Assembly: GCF_023195835.1 (NCBI RefSeq)
Contig: NZ_CP096199.1
Coordinates: forward strand, 930,001 to 994,000
DNA: 64,000 bases
Direction: 5' to 3'
Source: Vibrio sinaloensis
GTDB lineage: Bacteria > Pseudomonadota > Gammaproteobacteria > Enterobacterales > Vibrionaceae
Shown here: piece after piece, positions 36,395-46,447 of the stretch
How the letters are laid out: each line of letters opens with the position of its first letter
Numbering within the stretch: position 1 is the stretch's first letter
The notes under the pieces: model-generated
The model's input: only the letters and a program-made list of their open reading frames with translations
What the model was told of the DNA's origin: nothing
Database searches by the model: none
Made by a program: the position numbers and the translations under genes

Positions 36395-37636
36395 GTGTCC
36401 AAGCGTCGTGTTGTTGTCACTGGCATGGGTATGTTGTCACCGGTAGGCAACACTGTAGAATCATCTTGGAAAGCCCTGCTAGCTGGTCAAAGTGGTATCG
36501 TGAATATCGAGCATTTTGACACCGAAAATTTCTCTACTCGCTTTGCAGGCCTAGTCAAAGACTTTGACTGTACTGAATACATGTCTAAGAAAGATGCGCG
36601 TAAAATGGATCTCTTTATCCAGTACGGCATTGCCGCGGGTATTCAAGCGCTAGATGACTCTGGTTTACAAATTAATGAAGAAAACGCTGCACGTGTTGGT
36701 GTCGCCATCGGTTCAGGTATTGGTGGCCTTGATCTTATCGAAGCTGGTCATACTGCGCTGGTTGAAAAAGGTCCGCGTAAAGTGAGTCCATTCTTCGTAC
36801 CCTCGACCATCGTAAACATGGTTGCAGGTAACTTATCTATTATGCGTGGTCTTCGCGGTCCTAATATCGCGATCTCGACGGCGTGTACTACAGGTCTTCA
36901 TAACATCGGTCATGCTGCTCGCATGATTGCTTATGGCGATGCTGATGCTATGGTAGCGGGTGGTGCTGAGAAGGCATCGACGCCACTTGGTATGGCAGGT
37001 TTTGGTGCGGCCAAAGCCTTGTCGACTCGTAACGATGAACCTCAGAAAGCGTCACGTCCTTGGGACAAAGACCGCGATGGCTTTGTACTAGGCGATGGTG
37101 CAGGCATGATGGTTCTAGAAGAATACGAACAGGCGAAAGCGCGTGGTGCCAAGATCTACGCTGAGCTAGTTGGTTTTGGTATGTCTGGTGATGCTTACCA
37201 CATGACGTCTCCAAGCGAAGATGGCTCAGGCGGCGCGCTTGCGATGGAAGCGGCAATGCGCGATGCGGGTATCACAGGTACTCAGGTGGGTTATGTCAAT
37301 GCTCATGGTACGTCCACGCCAGCAGGTGATGTAGCAGAAATCAAAGGTGTGAAGCGTGCACTTGGCGAAGAAGGTGCGAAGCAAGTGAAGGTCTCTTCCA
37401 CCAAATCGATGACAGGCCACTTACTCGGAGCTGCAGGCTCTGTCGAAGCGATTATTACCGTGATGTCTTTGGTTGAGCAAATTGTCCCACCGACAATCAA
37501 CCTGGATAACCCTGAAGAGGGTCTAGATATCGACTTAGTACCGCACACCGCCAAAGAGGTATCGATGGAATACGCCATCTGTAACTCATTCGGCTTCGGC
37601 GGCACGAACGGTTCGCTTGTGTTTAAGAAGATCTAA
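36395..37636 (+). CDS. fabF: Beta-ketoacyl-ACP synthase II
   Basis: The elongating condensing enzyme, important for temperature control of cis-vaccenate. It has 413 aa from the GTG at 36395, with CGGAG nine bases upstream. The in-frame extension to 36335 overlaps the acpP terminator. The nucleophile Cys is in [13 protein letters not shown], with histidines in [11 protein letters not shown] and [11 protein letters not shown]. Confidence 0.95.
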   Translation: MSKRRVVVTGMGMLSPVGNTVESSWKALLAGQSGIVNIEHFDTENFSTRFAGLVKDFDCTEYMSKKDARKMDLFIQYGIAAGIQALDDSGLQINEENAARVGVAIGSGIGGLDLIEAGHTALVEKGPRKVSPFFVPSTIVNMVAGNLSIMRGLRGPNIAISTACTTGLHNIGHAARMIAYGDADAMVAGGAEKASTPLGMAGFGAAKALSTRNDEPQKASRPWDKDRDGFVLGDGAGMMVLEEYEQAKARGAKIYAELVGFGMSGDAYHMTSPSEDGSGGALAMEAAMRDAGITGTQVGYVNAHGTSTPAGDVAEIKGVKRALGEEGAKQVKVSSTKSMTGHLLGAAGSVEAIITVMSLVEQIVPPTINLDNPEEGLDIDLVPHTAKEVSMEYAICNSFGFGGTNGSLVFKKI

Positions 37637-37656
37637 TTAGACTTCAACGACAAGAT

Positions 37657-37698
37657 AAAAAAACGGCTTACTGCTTTGGCACTAAGCCGTTTTGTTAT
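37657..37698 (+). terminator. Terminator of fabF
   Basis: AAAACGGCTTA (37660-37670) pairs with TAAGCCGTTTT (37683-37693), followed by GTTATTT. Confidence 0.8.
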
Positions 37699-37742
37699 TT
37701 AATACCACCTCAGATTGTTTATAGAGCAAAGGCTTAGTCAGT

Positions 37743-38546
37743 ATGATACTACTCAATGGTGTTTCCGCCGACTCGATAGGTTTAACCGATCGCTCGTTTC
37801 AATATGGAGACGGCTGTTTTACCACTATGTTGACTCGTCACGGTGTGATTGAACATTGGCCAATGCATATCGAACGTATGAACGCCTGTCTCGAGGTGTT
37901 GCAGATCACCAAGCCTGATTGGACGCTCGTGCACCAGTGGCTGCTTCGCGTGGCACAACCTGCTCCGAAGGCGGGACTCAAGCTCCACATTAGTCGTGGC
38001 GAGGGTGGGCGAGGTTATAGCCCTACTCAAGTGACGTCACCAAATGTTACGATAAGCGACTTTAACTATCCTGCTCACTATGAACAATGGAGATGTAAAG
38101 GGGTTGCACTGGGTGTGTGTGACGCTCGCTTGGGACACAACCCACTACTGGCGGGGCATAAGCACAATAACCGCCTAGAGCAGGTGATGTTAAAAGCCGA
38201 AATGGAACAACGTGGATTTGAGGATGGGCTAGCGCTTGATCTTGACGGGCGTGTCATCGAAACCACTATGGCTAATCTGTTTTGGGTAAATGATCAAACC
38301 TTATATACCCCAGATCTTAGCCGTTGCGGTGTGGCCGGGGTAATGCGAAGAGTCGTATTAAAGGTGGCCGAGCAGCACGGTATCCTGGTGAATGTGGGTG
38401 ACTATCATCTGTCTGAAGTGATGAACGCTGATGAAGTGTTTATCGTTAACAGCTTGCTTGGCGTAGCGCCGATACGCCGAATAGAACAAAATAACTTTGA
38501 TATTGGAACAATAACAACACGAATCCAGGAGTTGATCGCGTCGTGA
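37743..38546 (+). CDS. pabC: Aminodeoxychorismate lyase
   Basis: The PLP enzyme that makes p-aminobenzoate for folate from aminodeoxychorismate (267 aa). The PLP lysine is in GHKHNNRLEQ (Lys140), in the same place as in E. coli PabC. The N-terminal DRSFQYGDGCFTT is the class IV signature. It overlaps mltG by four bases and heads a tightly packed five-gene operon. Confidence 0.94.
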   Translation: MILLNGVSADSIGLTDRSFQYGDGCFTTMLTRHGVIEHWPMHIERMNACLEVLQITKPDWTLVHQWLLRVAQPAPKAGLKLHISRGEGGRGYSPTQVTSPNVTISDFNYPAHYEQWRCKGVALGVCDARLGHNPLLAGHKHNNRLEQVMLKAEMEQRGFEDGLALDLDGRVIETTMANLFWVNDQTLYTPDLSRCGVAGVMRRVVLKVAEQHGILVNVGDYHLSEVMNADEVFIVNSLLGVAPIRRIEQNNFDIGTITTRIQELIAS

Positions 38547-39559
38547 TAAAAAAAATCGCTCTCTTGTTGCTCTTTGTCGCCGTTATGTTGACGGCAAGCT
38601 ATACCTACATAGCTAAACAAGTGGAGCAGTACATAACCCAACCTTTGCAGCTCGAACAAGAGCAAATTTTTACTATAAAGTCGGGGACCAGTTTTAATCG
38701 CGTGCTAGCCGATTTGACTGAGGCAGGGTGGGTAAACCCAAGTGACTGGGTAAAACTTGTGCGCCGTTTTCATCCTAAACTGACTCAACTGCGCGCAGGT
38801 ACATACTTATTACAACCAGAGCTCACTCTTAACCAAGCGCTTGAGCAGTTTAAGCAAGGAAAAGAGCATCAATTTGCGATTACCTTTGTCGAAGGCTCAA
38901 CATTTAAAGAGTGGTTAGAGATACTGGCAAGCGCACCTTATCTTGAGCATGAACTGCAAGGGCTTAGTGAGACAGAGATTGGTCAGAAGCTTGGGCTAGA
39001 GCAGCAGAAGTTAGAAGGGCTGTTTTTGGCCGAGACCTACCACTATACGTTTGGCACATCAGACCTTGATATTCTCGAGCGTGCCGGCGAGAAATTACGC
39101 AACGTACTAGAGAAGCACTGGGCAGAGCGTCAAGACAACTTGCCGCTCAAATCATCTTATGAAGCGCTGATTCTGGCGTCGATCATCGAGAAGGAAACGG
39201 CAGTGGAATCTGAGCGCGAGCGCGTGGCGTCAGTGTTCGTTAATCGCTTGAATAAACGTATGCGTTTGCAAACCGATCCGACGGTGATTTACGGAATGGG
39301 CGACAAGTATGATGGTAATATCCGCAAAAAAGACTTACGCACTCCAACGCCTTACAACACCTACACCATTTTCGGCTTACCCCCGACGCCAATCGCTATG
39401 CCTGGCGAAGCCTCAATCAGGGCGGCGGTTAACCCAGAGCAAAGTAGTTACCTCTATTTTGTCGCCAGTGGTAACGGTGGACACGTGTTTTCTAAATCAT
39501 TGGCCGAGCACAATCGAGCGGTTCGCGCCTACCTCAAGACATTAAGAAGTAAACAATGA
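38543..39559 (+). CDS. mltG: Endolytic murein transglycosylase MltG
   Basis: The inner-membrane lytic transglycosylase that cuts nascent glycan strands and sets their length (338 aa). One N-terminal membrane helix (residues 3-22) is followed by a LysM-like domain and the YceG catalytic domain. The catalytic Glu is in [14 protein letters not shown] (near 215). The GTG start overlaps pabC, and the end overlaps tmk by four bases. Confidence 0.95.
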   Translation: MIKKIALLLLFVAVMLTASYTYIAKQVEQYITQPLQLEQEQIFTIKSGTSFNRVLADLTEAGWVNPSDWVKLVRRFHPKLTQLRAGTYLLQPELTLNQALEQFKQGKEHQFAITFVEGSTFKEWLEILASAPYLEHELQGLSETEIGQKLGLEQQKLEGLFLAETYHYTFGTSDLDILERAGEKLRNVLEKHWAERQDNLPLKSSYEALILASIIEKETAVESERERVASVFVNRLNKRMRLQTDPTVIYGMGDKYDGNIRKKDLRTPTPYNTYTIFGLPPTPIAMPGEASIRAAVNPEQSSYLYFVASGNGGHVFSKSLAEHNRAVRAYLKTLRSKQ

Positions 39560-40185
39560 AAAACGCACAATTTATCGTGATTGAAGGCTTAGAAGGGGCC
39601 GGTAAAAGTACCGCAATCAACGCAGTACTTGATACTTTACATCAAGCCGGAATTCATCAGATTAAGCACACTCGCGAGCCTGGTGGCACAGCACTTGCCG
39701 AAAAACTACGTACCTTGGTCAAGCAAGAGCATGAAGGTGAGCAACTGCAAGATATGACGGAGCTTCTGTTGATGTATGCAGCACGCGTCCAGTTAGTCGA
39801 AAATGTCATCAAGCCTGCCTTGGCTGAGGGTGTTTGGGTGGTGGGTGATCGTCACGATTTATCGTCGCAAGCATACCAAGGGGGAGGTCGTCAGATTGCC
39901 CGCTCTACGATGCAGGCGTTAAAACAGACCACGCTAGGAACGTTTAAGCCTGATTTAACCATTTACCTCGATATTGATCCTCGCGTTGGATTGGAGCGTG
40001 CACGCGGTCGAGGAGAGCTTGATCGAATCGAAAAAATGGACATGAGCTTTTTTGACCGAACTCGAGAGCGTTACCTTGAGTTGGCCAATGAAGATGACTC
40101 GATAGTGGTGGTCAATGCGGACCAATCGATCGCTCAGGTGACAGCAGATATTCGCCAGGTCCTTGAACAATGGTTAAACGGATAA
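39556..40185 (+). CDS. tmk: Thymidylate kinase
   Basis: The enzyme phosphorylates dTMP to dTDP (209 aa). P-loop GLEGAGKST is at residues 10-18, with the DR(H/Y/S) motif in [18 protein letters not shown] and a lid region with [10 protein letters not shown]. It is coupled to mltG by overlap and lies three bases before holB. Confidence 0.96.
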   Translation: MKNAQFIVIEGLEGAGKSTAINAVLDTLHQAGIHQIKHTREPGGTALAEKLRTLVKQEHEGEQLQDMTELLLMYAARVQLVENVIKPALAEGVWVVGDRHDLSSQAYQGGGRQIARSTMQALKQTTLGTFKPDLTIYLDIDPRVGLERARGRGELDRIEKMDMSFFDRTRERYLELANEDDSIVVVNADQSIAQVTADIRQVLEQWLNG

Positions 40186-40188
40186 ACG

Positions 40189-41151
40189 ATGAGTGAGTTG
40201 TATCCTTGGCTTAAACCATTATGGCGAGAGTGGCAATCTAGTCTTGAGGCTGAACGCTTTGCCAATGCTTCTTTGCTGATTGCCGAGCCTGGAATGGGTT
40301 CAGAACAGTTGGTGGAGCATTTTAGTCGTGCCGTGATGTGTCAAAACTACCCAGCGGAGGCGTGTGGCTTTTGTCATGGATGTCAGTTGATGAATTCTGC
40401 GAGCCACCCCGACTTTCATCTTGTTAAGCCTGAGAAAGAGGGCAAGGCGATTACCGTTGACCAGATTCGCCAATGTAATCGCTTGGCTCAGGAATCGTCA
40501 CAGCTTTCTGGGTTGAGACTGTTTGTGATTGAACCTGCGGAAGCAATGAACGAATCCGCGGCCAATGCGTTATTAAAAACACTTGAAGAGCCTGCTGCCA
40601 ACTGCCTGTTTTTGCTCGTCAGTCACCGCGCCAATGGGTTGTTGCCTACTATTACCAGCCGTTGTCAGCAATGGCATTTAACGGCACCTGAGTCAGAATC
40701 AGTCGCCAGTTGGCTTAGCGAGCAGTTGGCCGGCGCGGTCCCTGCTTATGCCGCGCATATTAATGCCAACGCCCCGTTATCGACGCTCGCCTTTATTGAG
40801 CAAGATCAAATGAGTGGCTATCTAAAACTAGAGGCCCAGCTACTTGAGTGGTGTCAGCAGCGTGGCGATGCGCTTAAACTGGCGAAAGAGCTTTCAGTAG
40901 AGCCTATTACACACCTCCAGTGGTTGTGGTATTTGCTCACCGATGCCCAGAAAGTACATTACGGTATAGTGATGCCCTTTTTTACTCCCGGAGCACAATC
41001 GCTTTGCCACTTGCTCGACTATCAGCGTCTATACTCTCAATCACAAGCACTGCTTGCCTTACTTGAGCAGCTTCGTCTGCATACGGGGTTGAATGCGGAG
41101 CTGCTAATCTTAGATTGGTTATTTAAATTTCACGAGGAAACATGTTCGTAG
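40189..41151 (+). CDS. holB: DNA polymerase III delta-prime subunit
   Basis: The clamp-loader stator subunit (320 aa). It has the AAA+ fold with a degenerate P-loop (AEPGMGSEQL, no Lys), as expected since delta-prime does not hydrolyse ATP. Four zinc-binding cysteines lie near residues 50-66 (C-x8-C-x2-C-x2-C), and an SRC motif in TSRCQQWHL. The 3' end overlaps tatD by ten bases. Confidence 0.93.
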   Translation: MSELYPWLKPLWREWQSSLEAERFANASLLIAEPGMGSEQLVEHFSRAVMCQNYPAEACGFCHGCQLMNSASHPDFHLVKPEKEGKAITVDQIRQCNRLAQESSQLSGLRLFVIEPAEAMNESAANALLKTLEEPAANCLFLLVSHRANGLLPTITSRCQQWHLTAPESESVASWLSEQLAGAVPAYAAHINANAPLSTLAFIEQDQMSGYLKLEAQLLEWCQQRGDALKLAKELSVEPITHLQWLWYLLTDAQKVHYGIVMPFFTPGAQSLCHLLDYQRLYSQSQALLALLEQLRLHTGLNAELLILDWLFKFHEETCS

Positions 41152-41909
41152 ACTCTCATTGCCATCTAGACAAACTGGATTATCAAGAACTTCACAACGG
41201 CATCCAAGACGTCATAGCCAAAGCCAAAGCGGCAAACGTGACGGAACTGCTCTCGGTTGGGGTGACGCTAGATTCTTTTCCCAACATGCTGGAGATGATC
41301 GAACCTTACGATAATGTCTATGCGTCATGTGGTGTTCACCCACTTGATGTCGATAGCGACTTTGCCTTAGATACGCTCAACGAATACGCATCACACCCAC
41401 GTGTGGTCGCGATCGGAGAAACAGGGCTTGACTATCACTACCAGCCTGAAACCGCAGAGTTACAAAGACTGCGTTTCGAGCAGCAGGTTGATCTTGCGGT
41501 TAAACTCAACAAGCCGCTCATTATCCATACTCGCAATGCTCGCGAAGATACGCTCGACATTTTGCGCAATGGCCAAGCACAACGCTGTGGAGGGGTGATT
41601 CACTGTTTCACCGAAGATTTGGCGTTTGCCGAAGCCGCGATGGAGCTGGGGTTCTATATTTCTATCTCCGGGATAGTGACCTTTAGGCAAGCCACAGAGC
41701 TGAAGCAGGTAGTGAAGGCGCTGCCGCTAGAACGCTTGTTGATTGAAACCGATTCACCTTACCTGGCTCCGGTGCCACATCGTGGCAAGCAGAATCAACC
41801 TGCTTATGTGGTTGAGGTTGCAGCATATATCGCGCAGCTTAAAGGGTGTCCCCTACACGAGGTTGGGCAGAAAACCAGCGAAAACTTCAGAAATCTTTTT
41901 TTGAGATAA
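41142..41909 (+). CDS. ycfH: TatD-family metal-dependent hydrolase (YcfH)
   Basis: A 255-aa TIM-barrel deoxyribonuclease or hydrolase with the metal ligands DSHCHLDK at the N-terminus, GETGLDYHYQ near 92, and histidines in IIHTRNA and GVIHCFTE. An Asp is in IETDSPYLAP. The order holB-ycfH-ptsG matches E. coli. The ribosome binding site GAGGAAA lies inside holB. A terminator follows. Confidence 0.93.
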   Translation: MFVDSHCHLDKLDYQELHNGIQDVIAKAKAANVTELLSVGVTLDSFPNMLEMIEPYDNVYASCGVHPLDVDSDFALDTLNEYASHPRVVAIGETGLDYHYQPETAELQRLRFEQQVDLAVKLNKPLIIHTRNAREDTLDILRNGQAQRCGGVIHCFTEDLAFAEAAMELGFYISISGIVTFRQATELKQVVKALPLERLLIETDSPYLAPVPHRGKQNQPAYVVEVAAYIAQLKGCPLHEVGQKTSENFRNLFLR

Positions 41910-41925
41910 AAAATGAAATTTGGAT

Positions 41926-41953
41926 AAAAAAGGAGCGCTTGCTCCTTTTTTTT
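41926..41953 (+). terminator. Terminator of pabC-tatD operon
   Basis: AGGAGC pairs with GCTCCT across GCTT, extended by A-T pairs, with eight T following. Confidence 0.88.
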
Positions 41954-42352
41954 GTGCAAAAAATCGCATTAGATCAAAAATCAGTAGGTGTTTACCAAAA
42001 TTGTTGAAGTTGAGAGCGAAATTTGGCTGTCTGTAAATTTGTTACATAAAATAACAATCCGATCTATTTTATTCACCCATCAAAATTAATAGTCGATAAT
42101 ATTATTTTCAATTAAATCAATAGATTAAGGGCGTGAAATGCATTTCAAAACTGAAACTGGATTGTGATCTATATATTAGTTTGAAACTAAATTTCGTAAC
42201 TGGCTAGAAAGTTTGATGACACGCAATATATATTTAGAAGCAGAAAATATACTGTCATACGTGGTTACATTTTCTTTGGGTGCTAACATTAAAGGCTACG
42301 GGGGTGTGCCGTTAGAACCCAATAATTCTTATAACTTATCAGGAGCATAAAC
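41954..42352 (+). promoter_or_regulatory. ptsG upstream region
   Basis: About 400 bp, AT-rich, no gene. Three features stand out. A perfect palindrome, TGAAATGCATTTCA, is at 42134-42147. A CRP half-site-like TGTGATCTA starts at 42163. A 15-bp palindrome, TTAGTTTGAAACTAA, is at 42176-42190. Mlc and CRP control are expected for ptsG, but I cannot assign these motifs firmly. AGGAG precedes the ATG. Confidence 0.45.
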
Positions 42353-43783
42353 ATGTTTAAGAACCTTTTTGCAAGCCTGCAAAAGGTAGGTAAGTCTCTG
42401 ATGCTTCCAGTATCAGTACTTCCTGTTGCGGGTATCCTACTAGGTGTCGGTGCTGCCGACCTCGGTTTCATTCCAGATATCGTTTCTAACCTAATGGAAC
42501 AAGCCGGTGGTTCAGTATTCGGTCAAATGGCACTGCTATTTGCTGTAGGTGTAGCACTTGGCTTTACTAACAACGATGGTGTAGCGGGTCTTGCTGCTAT
42601 CGTCGGTTACGGCATCATGGCTGCAACGCTTAGCGTTATGGCAGGTGTTATGGGCGTTGAAAAAATCGACACAGGTGTCCTAGGTGGTATCTTGGTCGGT
42701 GGTCTTGCTGCATGGGCATTCAACCGTTTCTTCAAAATCCAACTTCCAGAGTACCTTGGTTTCTTCGCTGGTAAGCGTGCTGTGCCAATCATCACTGGTT
42801 TCGCGGCGATCGGCCTTGGTATCGTTCTTTCTATCGTTTGGCCGCCAATCGGCGCAGCGATCAGTGGCTTCTCTCACTGGGCTGCAGACCAAAACCCAAC
42901 AGTGGCATTTGGTATCTACGGTATCGTTGAGCGTTCTCTAATCCCATTCGGTCTTCACCATATCTGGAACGTACCTTTCTTCTTCGAAGCGGGTTCATGT
43001 GTGAACGCAAATGGCGACGCGCTAAACGGCGTATTGACTTGTTACCTATCTGCTGACGAAGCATCTCGCGCTGCGGGTAACGGCTTCGGTCAACTTGCTG
43101 GTGGTTACATGTTCAAGATGTTCGGTCTACCTGCTGCGGCTATCGCTATCGCTCACTCTGCTAAGCCAGAAAACCGTGCGAAAGTAATGGGTATCATGGC
43201 ATCAGCGGCATTGACTTCGTTCCTAACGGGTATCACTGAGCCAATCGAATTCTCATTCCTATTCGTTGCTCCTGTGCTTTACGCTATCCACGCTCTACTA
43301 GCGGGCTCTGCGTTCTTCCTAACTAATACGCTAGGAATTGTACACGGTACTTCATTCTCGCACGGCCTAATCGACTTCACTGTTCTTTCAGGTAACGCGC
43401 AGAACATGCTGTTGATGGTAGGTCTTGGCCTTGTTTACGCTGTGGTTTACTACGTAGTATTCCGCGCAGTGATCAAAGCGATGGATCTAAAAACACCGGG
43501 TCGCGAAGACGAAACTGAAGAAGCTGCGGCAGCTTCTGGTTCAGACATGGCAGGCGAGCTAGTGGCAGCGTTTGGTGGTAAAGCCAACATCACTGGTCTA
43601 GATGCATGTATCACACGTCTACGTGTAGCCGTTGCAGACACAGCTCAAGTTGACCAAGCTAAACTGAAACAACTTGGTGCGGCTGGTGTTGTCGTAGTAG
43701 CGGGTGGTGTGCAAGCCATTTTCGGTACTAAGTCTGACAACCTAAAAACTGAAATGGACGAGTGGATCCGTAACCACGGTTAA
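42353..43783 (+). CDS. ptsG: PTS glucose-specific EIIBC component
   Basis: Glucose uptake and phosphorylation at the inner membrane (476 aa). The EIIC domain has about ten membrane segments (residues 15-380) and the substrate-site region [11 protein letters not shown]. The EIIB domain follows, with the phosphorylated cysteine in [10 protein letters not shown] near residue 418. EIIA would be supplied by Crr elsewhere. Codon use is strongly biased, as for a highly expressed gene. In E. coli, dephospho-EIIB binds Mlc, and the likely mlc gene lies 4.4 kb downstream. Confidence 0.95.
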   Translation: MFKNLFASLQKVGKSLMLPVSVLPVAGILLGVGAADLGFIPDIVSNLMEQAGGSVFGQMALLFAVGVALGFTNNDGVAGLAAIVGYGIMAATLSVMAGVMGVEKIDTGVLGGILVGGLAAWAFNRFFKIQLPEYLGFFAGKRAVPIITGFAAIGLGIVLSIVWPPIGAAISGFSHWAADQNPTVAFGIYGIVERSLIPFGLHHIWNVPFFFEAGSCVNANGDALNGVLTCYLSADEASRAAGNGFGQLAGGYMFKMFGLPAAAIAIAHSAKPENRAKVMGIMASAALTSFLTGITEPIEFSFLFVAPVLYAIHALLAGSAFFLTNTLGIVHGTSFSHGLIDFTVLSGNAQNMLLMVGLGLVYAVVYYVVFRAVIKAMDLKTPGREDETEEAAAASGSDMAGELVAAFGGKANITGLDACITRLRVAVADTAQVDQAKLKQLGAAGVVVVAGGVQAIFGTKSDNLKTEMDEWIRNHG

Positions 43784-43805
43784 TTCTCACTTATCCATTA
43801 TATCT

Positions 43806-43828
43806 AAGGAGGCTTCGGCCTCCTTTTT
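43806..43828 (+). terminator. Terminator of ptsG
   Basis: AAGGAGGC pairs with GCCTCCTT around a TTCG tetraloop, then TTT. Confidence 0.88.
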
Positions 43829-43935
43829 GCGTTCTGTTGATGTTGGTTTTTCTGGGCTCTGACTTAGTCATGACATCGTTGATTGCAACGTTTGGATAAT
43901 TTGTCCCTGTTTTCACATCTGTAGGGATAATTATC

Positions 43936-44340
43936 ATGATTAAACAGACAAGTGTCATTTTAGGCTTTATGGTCAGTGGCGCAGCGTTGGCTCAGCAAGC
44001 GACTCCGATCGCTTTGGGTATGGCGCTTGATCAGGGGTTAAGCGTTGTGGCCGAGCTTGACCATCAATACCGTTTCACAATCGGTAATGATGGCGGCGCG
44101 TTTGATTACATCATTACTCGTGGTCAGTTTGACAGTGAAATTCCCGTGAGTTGGTATGTCGGTGCGGGTGCTTGGAGTGAATGGGATGGGAACGACTTCG
44201 GCGCACGTGTACCGTTAGGTTTGACCATGGATATTAGTAAAGGCTGGAGCATGTATGGACAACTGCACCCTGAGCTAAACTTGTACCGCGGACCTGAGCT
44301 GCAAATCGGTGGTGCCTTAGGGATGACATACAGCTTCTAA
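43936..44340 (+). CDS. Small exported beta-rich envelope protein
   Basis: A 134-aa protein with signal peptide MIKQTSVILGFMVSGAALA and cleavage before QQA. The mature part alternates polar and hydrophobic residues and ends in LGMTYSF, an aromatic C-terminus like the outer-membrane barrel insertion signal. About 115 residues could form a small six- to eight-strand barrel. The function is unknown. It is convergent with another outer-membrane-like gene. Confidence 0.75.
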   Translation: MIKQTSVILGFMVSGAALAQQATPIALGMALDQGLSVVAELDHQYRFTIGNDGGAFDYIITRGQFDSEIPVSWYVGAGAWSEWDGNDFGARVPLGLTMDISKGWSMYGQLHPELNLYRGPELQIGGALGMTYSF

Positions 44341-44367
44341 ACCCCCTCGATTTGTCGCTGAGAATCG

Positions 44368-44961
44368 TCAAAAACGCAGGGTTAGGCCAATATTGGCAGA
44401 AAACTGGTTCATCCAATCGGTTTTAAATTTCACAATGCACGAGTCTTGGCCGTTGGTCGGTAAGTTGCAGACACCACTGGTATCGTTATCCACCACGGTA
44501 CCTAACCAGCGCAGTTGCGAGTTGACGGCGAGCGCATCGTTGATTTGATACTCGAAGCCACCAAAAACACTGGCCGAAAATCCGAGCTCATTGCCTACCC
44601 AGTTGGCATCGATGTATGAGCCGCCAACTCCAATCCCCAAGTAAGAAGAGAACGTGTCTTGCACTGGATAGTAAACACTGCTTTGAAAGTGCAGGTAATG
44701 CAGCTTAACACCCGAATTTAGCTGTTCAATGTCGGTACTTAGTCCGGCGTAAAACAGACCCACTCGTCCAGTGTCAAATTGACTCTCGATCGAAACGGCA
44801 AAGGTTTGTGAGCCTTTTAAGTCAAACTCATTTTGGTTTTGGTCCTCGACACTTCCGCCAACGCTGTAACCGAACCAAGGTGTCAGATAAAGCTCGGTGC
44901 CGGCTGCTGGGTGAATAGTAGGCAATGTGATCGCCAGTGATAATAGAGTTATCCTCTTCAT
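44368..44961 (-). CDS. Outer-membrane beta-barrel protein, unknown role
   Basis: 197 aa from the ATG at 44961, which has GGAG eight bases upstream. The open frame reaches 45021, but that would bury the signal peptide (MKRITLLSLAITLPTIHPAAG). The mature protein has about eight amphipathic strands and ends in IGLTLRF, an insertion signal. A cysteine pair near the C-terminus could form a loop disulfide. It resembles OmpW/OmpA-barrel-sized proteins, but no specific family is assigned. Confidence 0.75.
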   Translation of the reverse strand: MKRITLLSLAITLPTIHPAAGTELYLTPWFGYSVGGSVEDQNQNEFDLKGSQTFAVSIESQFDTGRVGLFYAGLSTDIEQLNSGVKLHYLHFQSSVYYPVQDTFSSYLGIGVGGSYIDANWVGNELGFSASVFGGFEYQINDALAVNSQLRWLGTVVDNDTSGVCNLPTNGQDSCIVKFKTDWMNQFSANIGLTLRF

Positions 44962-45092
44962 TTTGTGTACTCCAGCTGTGCGTATATGACTAATTGTGAT
45001 GCTAACGCCATAATTTCGCACGAAAAAAGGCTATATCTTGAAGAAGCTTCACGCTGATGTTATTACTTTGTTACACATTAAGGAGATCATTT

Positions 45093-45185
45093 ATGAATAA
45101 CGATCTTAAGCTCGCTCTGGTTATTACTGCGACCGCCTTTGCCGTACTGCTTGGATTCGCGATCACCGCGGTCACTGCGGCCTAG
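45093..45185 (+). CDS. ynhF: YnhF-family small membrane peptide
   Basis: A 30-residue peptide, starting MNNDLKLALVITATAFAVLL, with AAGGAG seven bases upstream. It is one hydrophobic helix with a short charged N-terminus. It resembles E. coli YnhF (MSTDLKFSLVTTIIVLGLIV at its N-terminus), a small inner-membrane protein of unknown role. The stop is eight bases before the patatin gene, so the two are probably cotranscribed. Confidence 0.8.
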   Translation: MNNDLKLALVITATAFAVLLGFAITAVTAA

Positions 45186-45193
45186 GGACTGGC

Positions 45194-46366
45194 ATGAAGA
45201 ACTGCGGTGTTATTAGCAACGCTGCTGTACATCTCGATACTGAACGTCTTAAAAAGTACACTGGCGGAAAAAATGCCCTGGTCGCTCAAGGTGGTGGCCA
45301 GCGGGGGATTTTTACCGCAGGCGTACTCGATGCATTTCTTCTCTCTAATTTCGACCCTTTTCACTCTTTCTACGGCACCTCAGCTGGTGCACTCAACTTA
45401 TGCGCCTTTTTGTGTCGTCAACGGGGTATCGGCCGATCCTTTATTCTCGATTTGACGACTGACCCCGAGTTCTTTCAGCTTTTCCGTTATATCAGACGTA
45501 AGCAGTTCCTCGGCTTAGATTGGGCTCTGGATAAGATCAGCGACTACCCATATCGCCTTGATATTGATATGGGCAGAAAGATGTTAGCCGGACGTCAGGC
45601 TTTTGCTGCGGTTACTGATACCACCCGGCTGCACGATCACTATTTGCCGATGTTAGGCCAAGATTGGAAACAAGTGTTGGTGGCGACCTGTGCCATCCCC
45701 CGCTTGTATGCCGAGCCTGTACGCTTTTCGCATGGCGAGTATGTTGATGGTGGTGTCTCTGCTTCTATCCCGGTACAAGAAGCGTGGCGACGTGAAGCGC
45801 GCTGTATTGTTGTCATCCGTACCGAAGGGCATGATTTGGCAACAGGAACCGTCGAGGTTAATCAAGAGCCTCCAGTGACCTGGCTTAGAGATTCATTCAA
45901 TGTAATTCAGGAGCAGTGGCAAGAAAAAATTGGCCAATGGAAGCAGGACTGGGGCGCGTTTTTTAACTATCAGATGCAACGGGCTATTCAACAGAAAAAT
46001 CAAGACGGAAAAGCAGAGTCACTCAACGGGGGGCGTTGGCTTTTCGGTGCTGACGAGATCTACCGTCTTAGTCATTTGCTTGGTGACAAATTTGACTCGA
46101 CTTTAGCCGATATGCTGATGGTGCATTATCAAACCTATTCCTTGACCCAAGACTTTCTCAACTCCCCGCCAGATGATTGCTACATTATTCAGATTCGTCC
46201 TGAACAGGCACTTAAATCGAGCTCGCTCATGAGTGATACGGCCGATTTACTTCACGACTATCAGTTGGGCTTAGACGCTGGGTATCGCTTTGTCGAAGTG
46301 TTCTCGCAGTGTGCGTCGCCACCGGTGTCGATGACAAACGATTGTTACACCAATCTGGATACCTAG
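45194..46366 (+). CDS. Patatin-like phospholipase (YjjU type)
   Basis: A 390-aa serine lipid hydrolase. The oxyanion loop is GGGQRGIFTAG (from residue 33), the nucleophile is in GTSAGALN (near 60), and the Asp of the Ser-Asp dyad is in the DGGVSASIP segment (near 180). There is no signal peptide, so a cytoplasmic or membrane-associated role is likely. The substrate is unknown. It is cotranscribed with the ynhF peptide. Confidence 0.9.
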   Translation: MKNCGVISNAAVHLDTERLKKYTGGKNALVAQGGGQRGIFTAGVLDAFLLSNFDPFHSFYGTSAGALNLCAFLCRQRGIGRSFILDLTTDPEFFQLFRYIRRKQFLGLDWALDKISDYPYRLDIDMGRKMLAGRQAFAAVTDTTRLHDHYLPMLGQDWKQVLVATCAIPRLYAEPVRFSHGEYVDGGVSASIPVQEAWRREARCIVVIRTEGHDLATGTVEVNQEPPVTWLRDSFNVIQEQWQEKIGQWKQDWGAFFNYQMQRAIQQKNQDGKAESLNGGRWLFGADEIYRLSHLLGDKFDSTLADMLMVHYQTYSLTQDFLNSPPDDCYIIQIRPEQALKSSSLMSDTADLLHDYQLGLDAGYRFVEVFSQCASPPVSMTNDCYTNLDT

Positions 46367-46402
46367 GTGAACAGATACTTATTTAGGTTGATATCAGCCA
46401 GT

Positions 46403-46430
46403 AAAAAAGGGAGCGACCGCTCCCTTTTGA
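46403..46430. terminator. Bidirectional terminator, patatin gene/pykA
   Basis: AAAAGGGAGC pairs with GCTCCCTTTT, with T-runs on both strands. Confidence 0.87.
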
Positions 46431-46447
46431 CCTAGTGAAGGCTGTGT

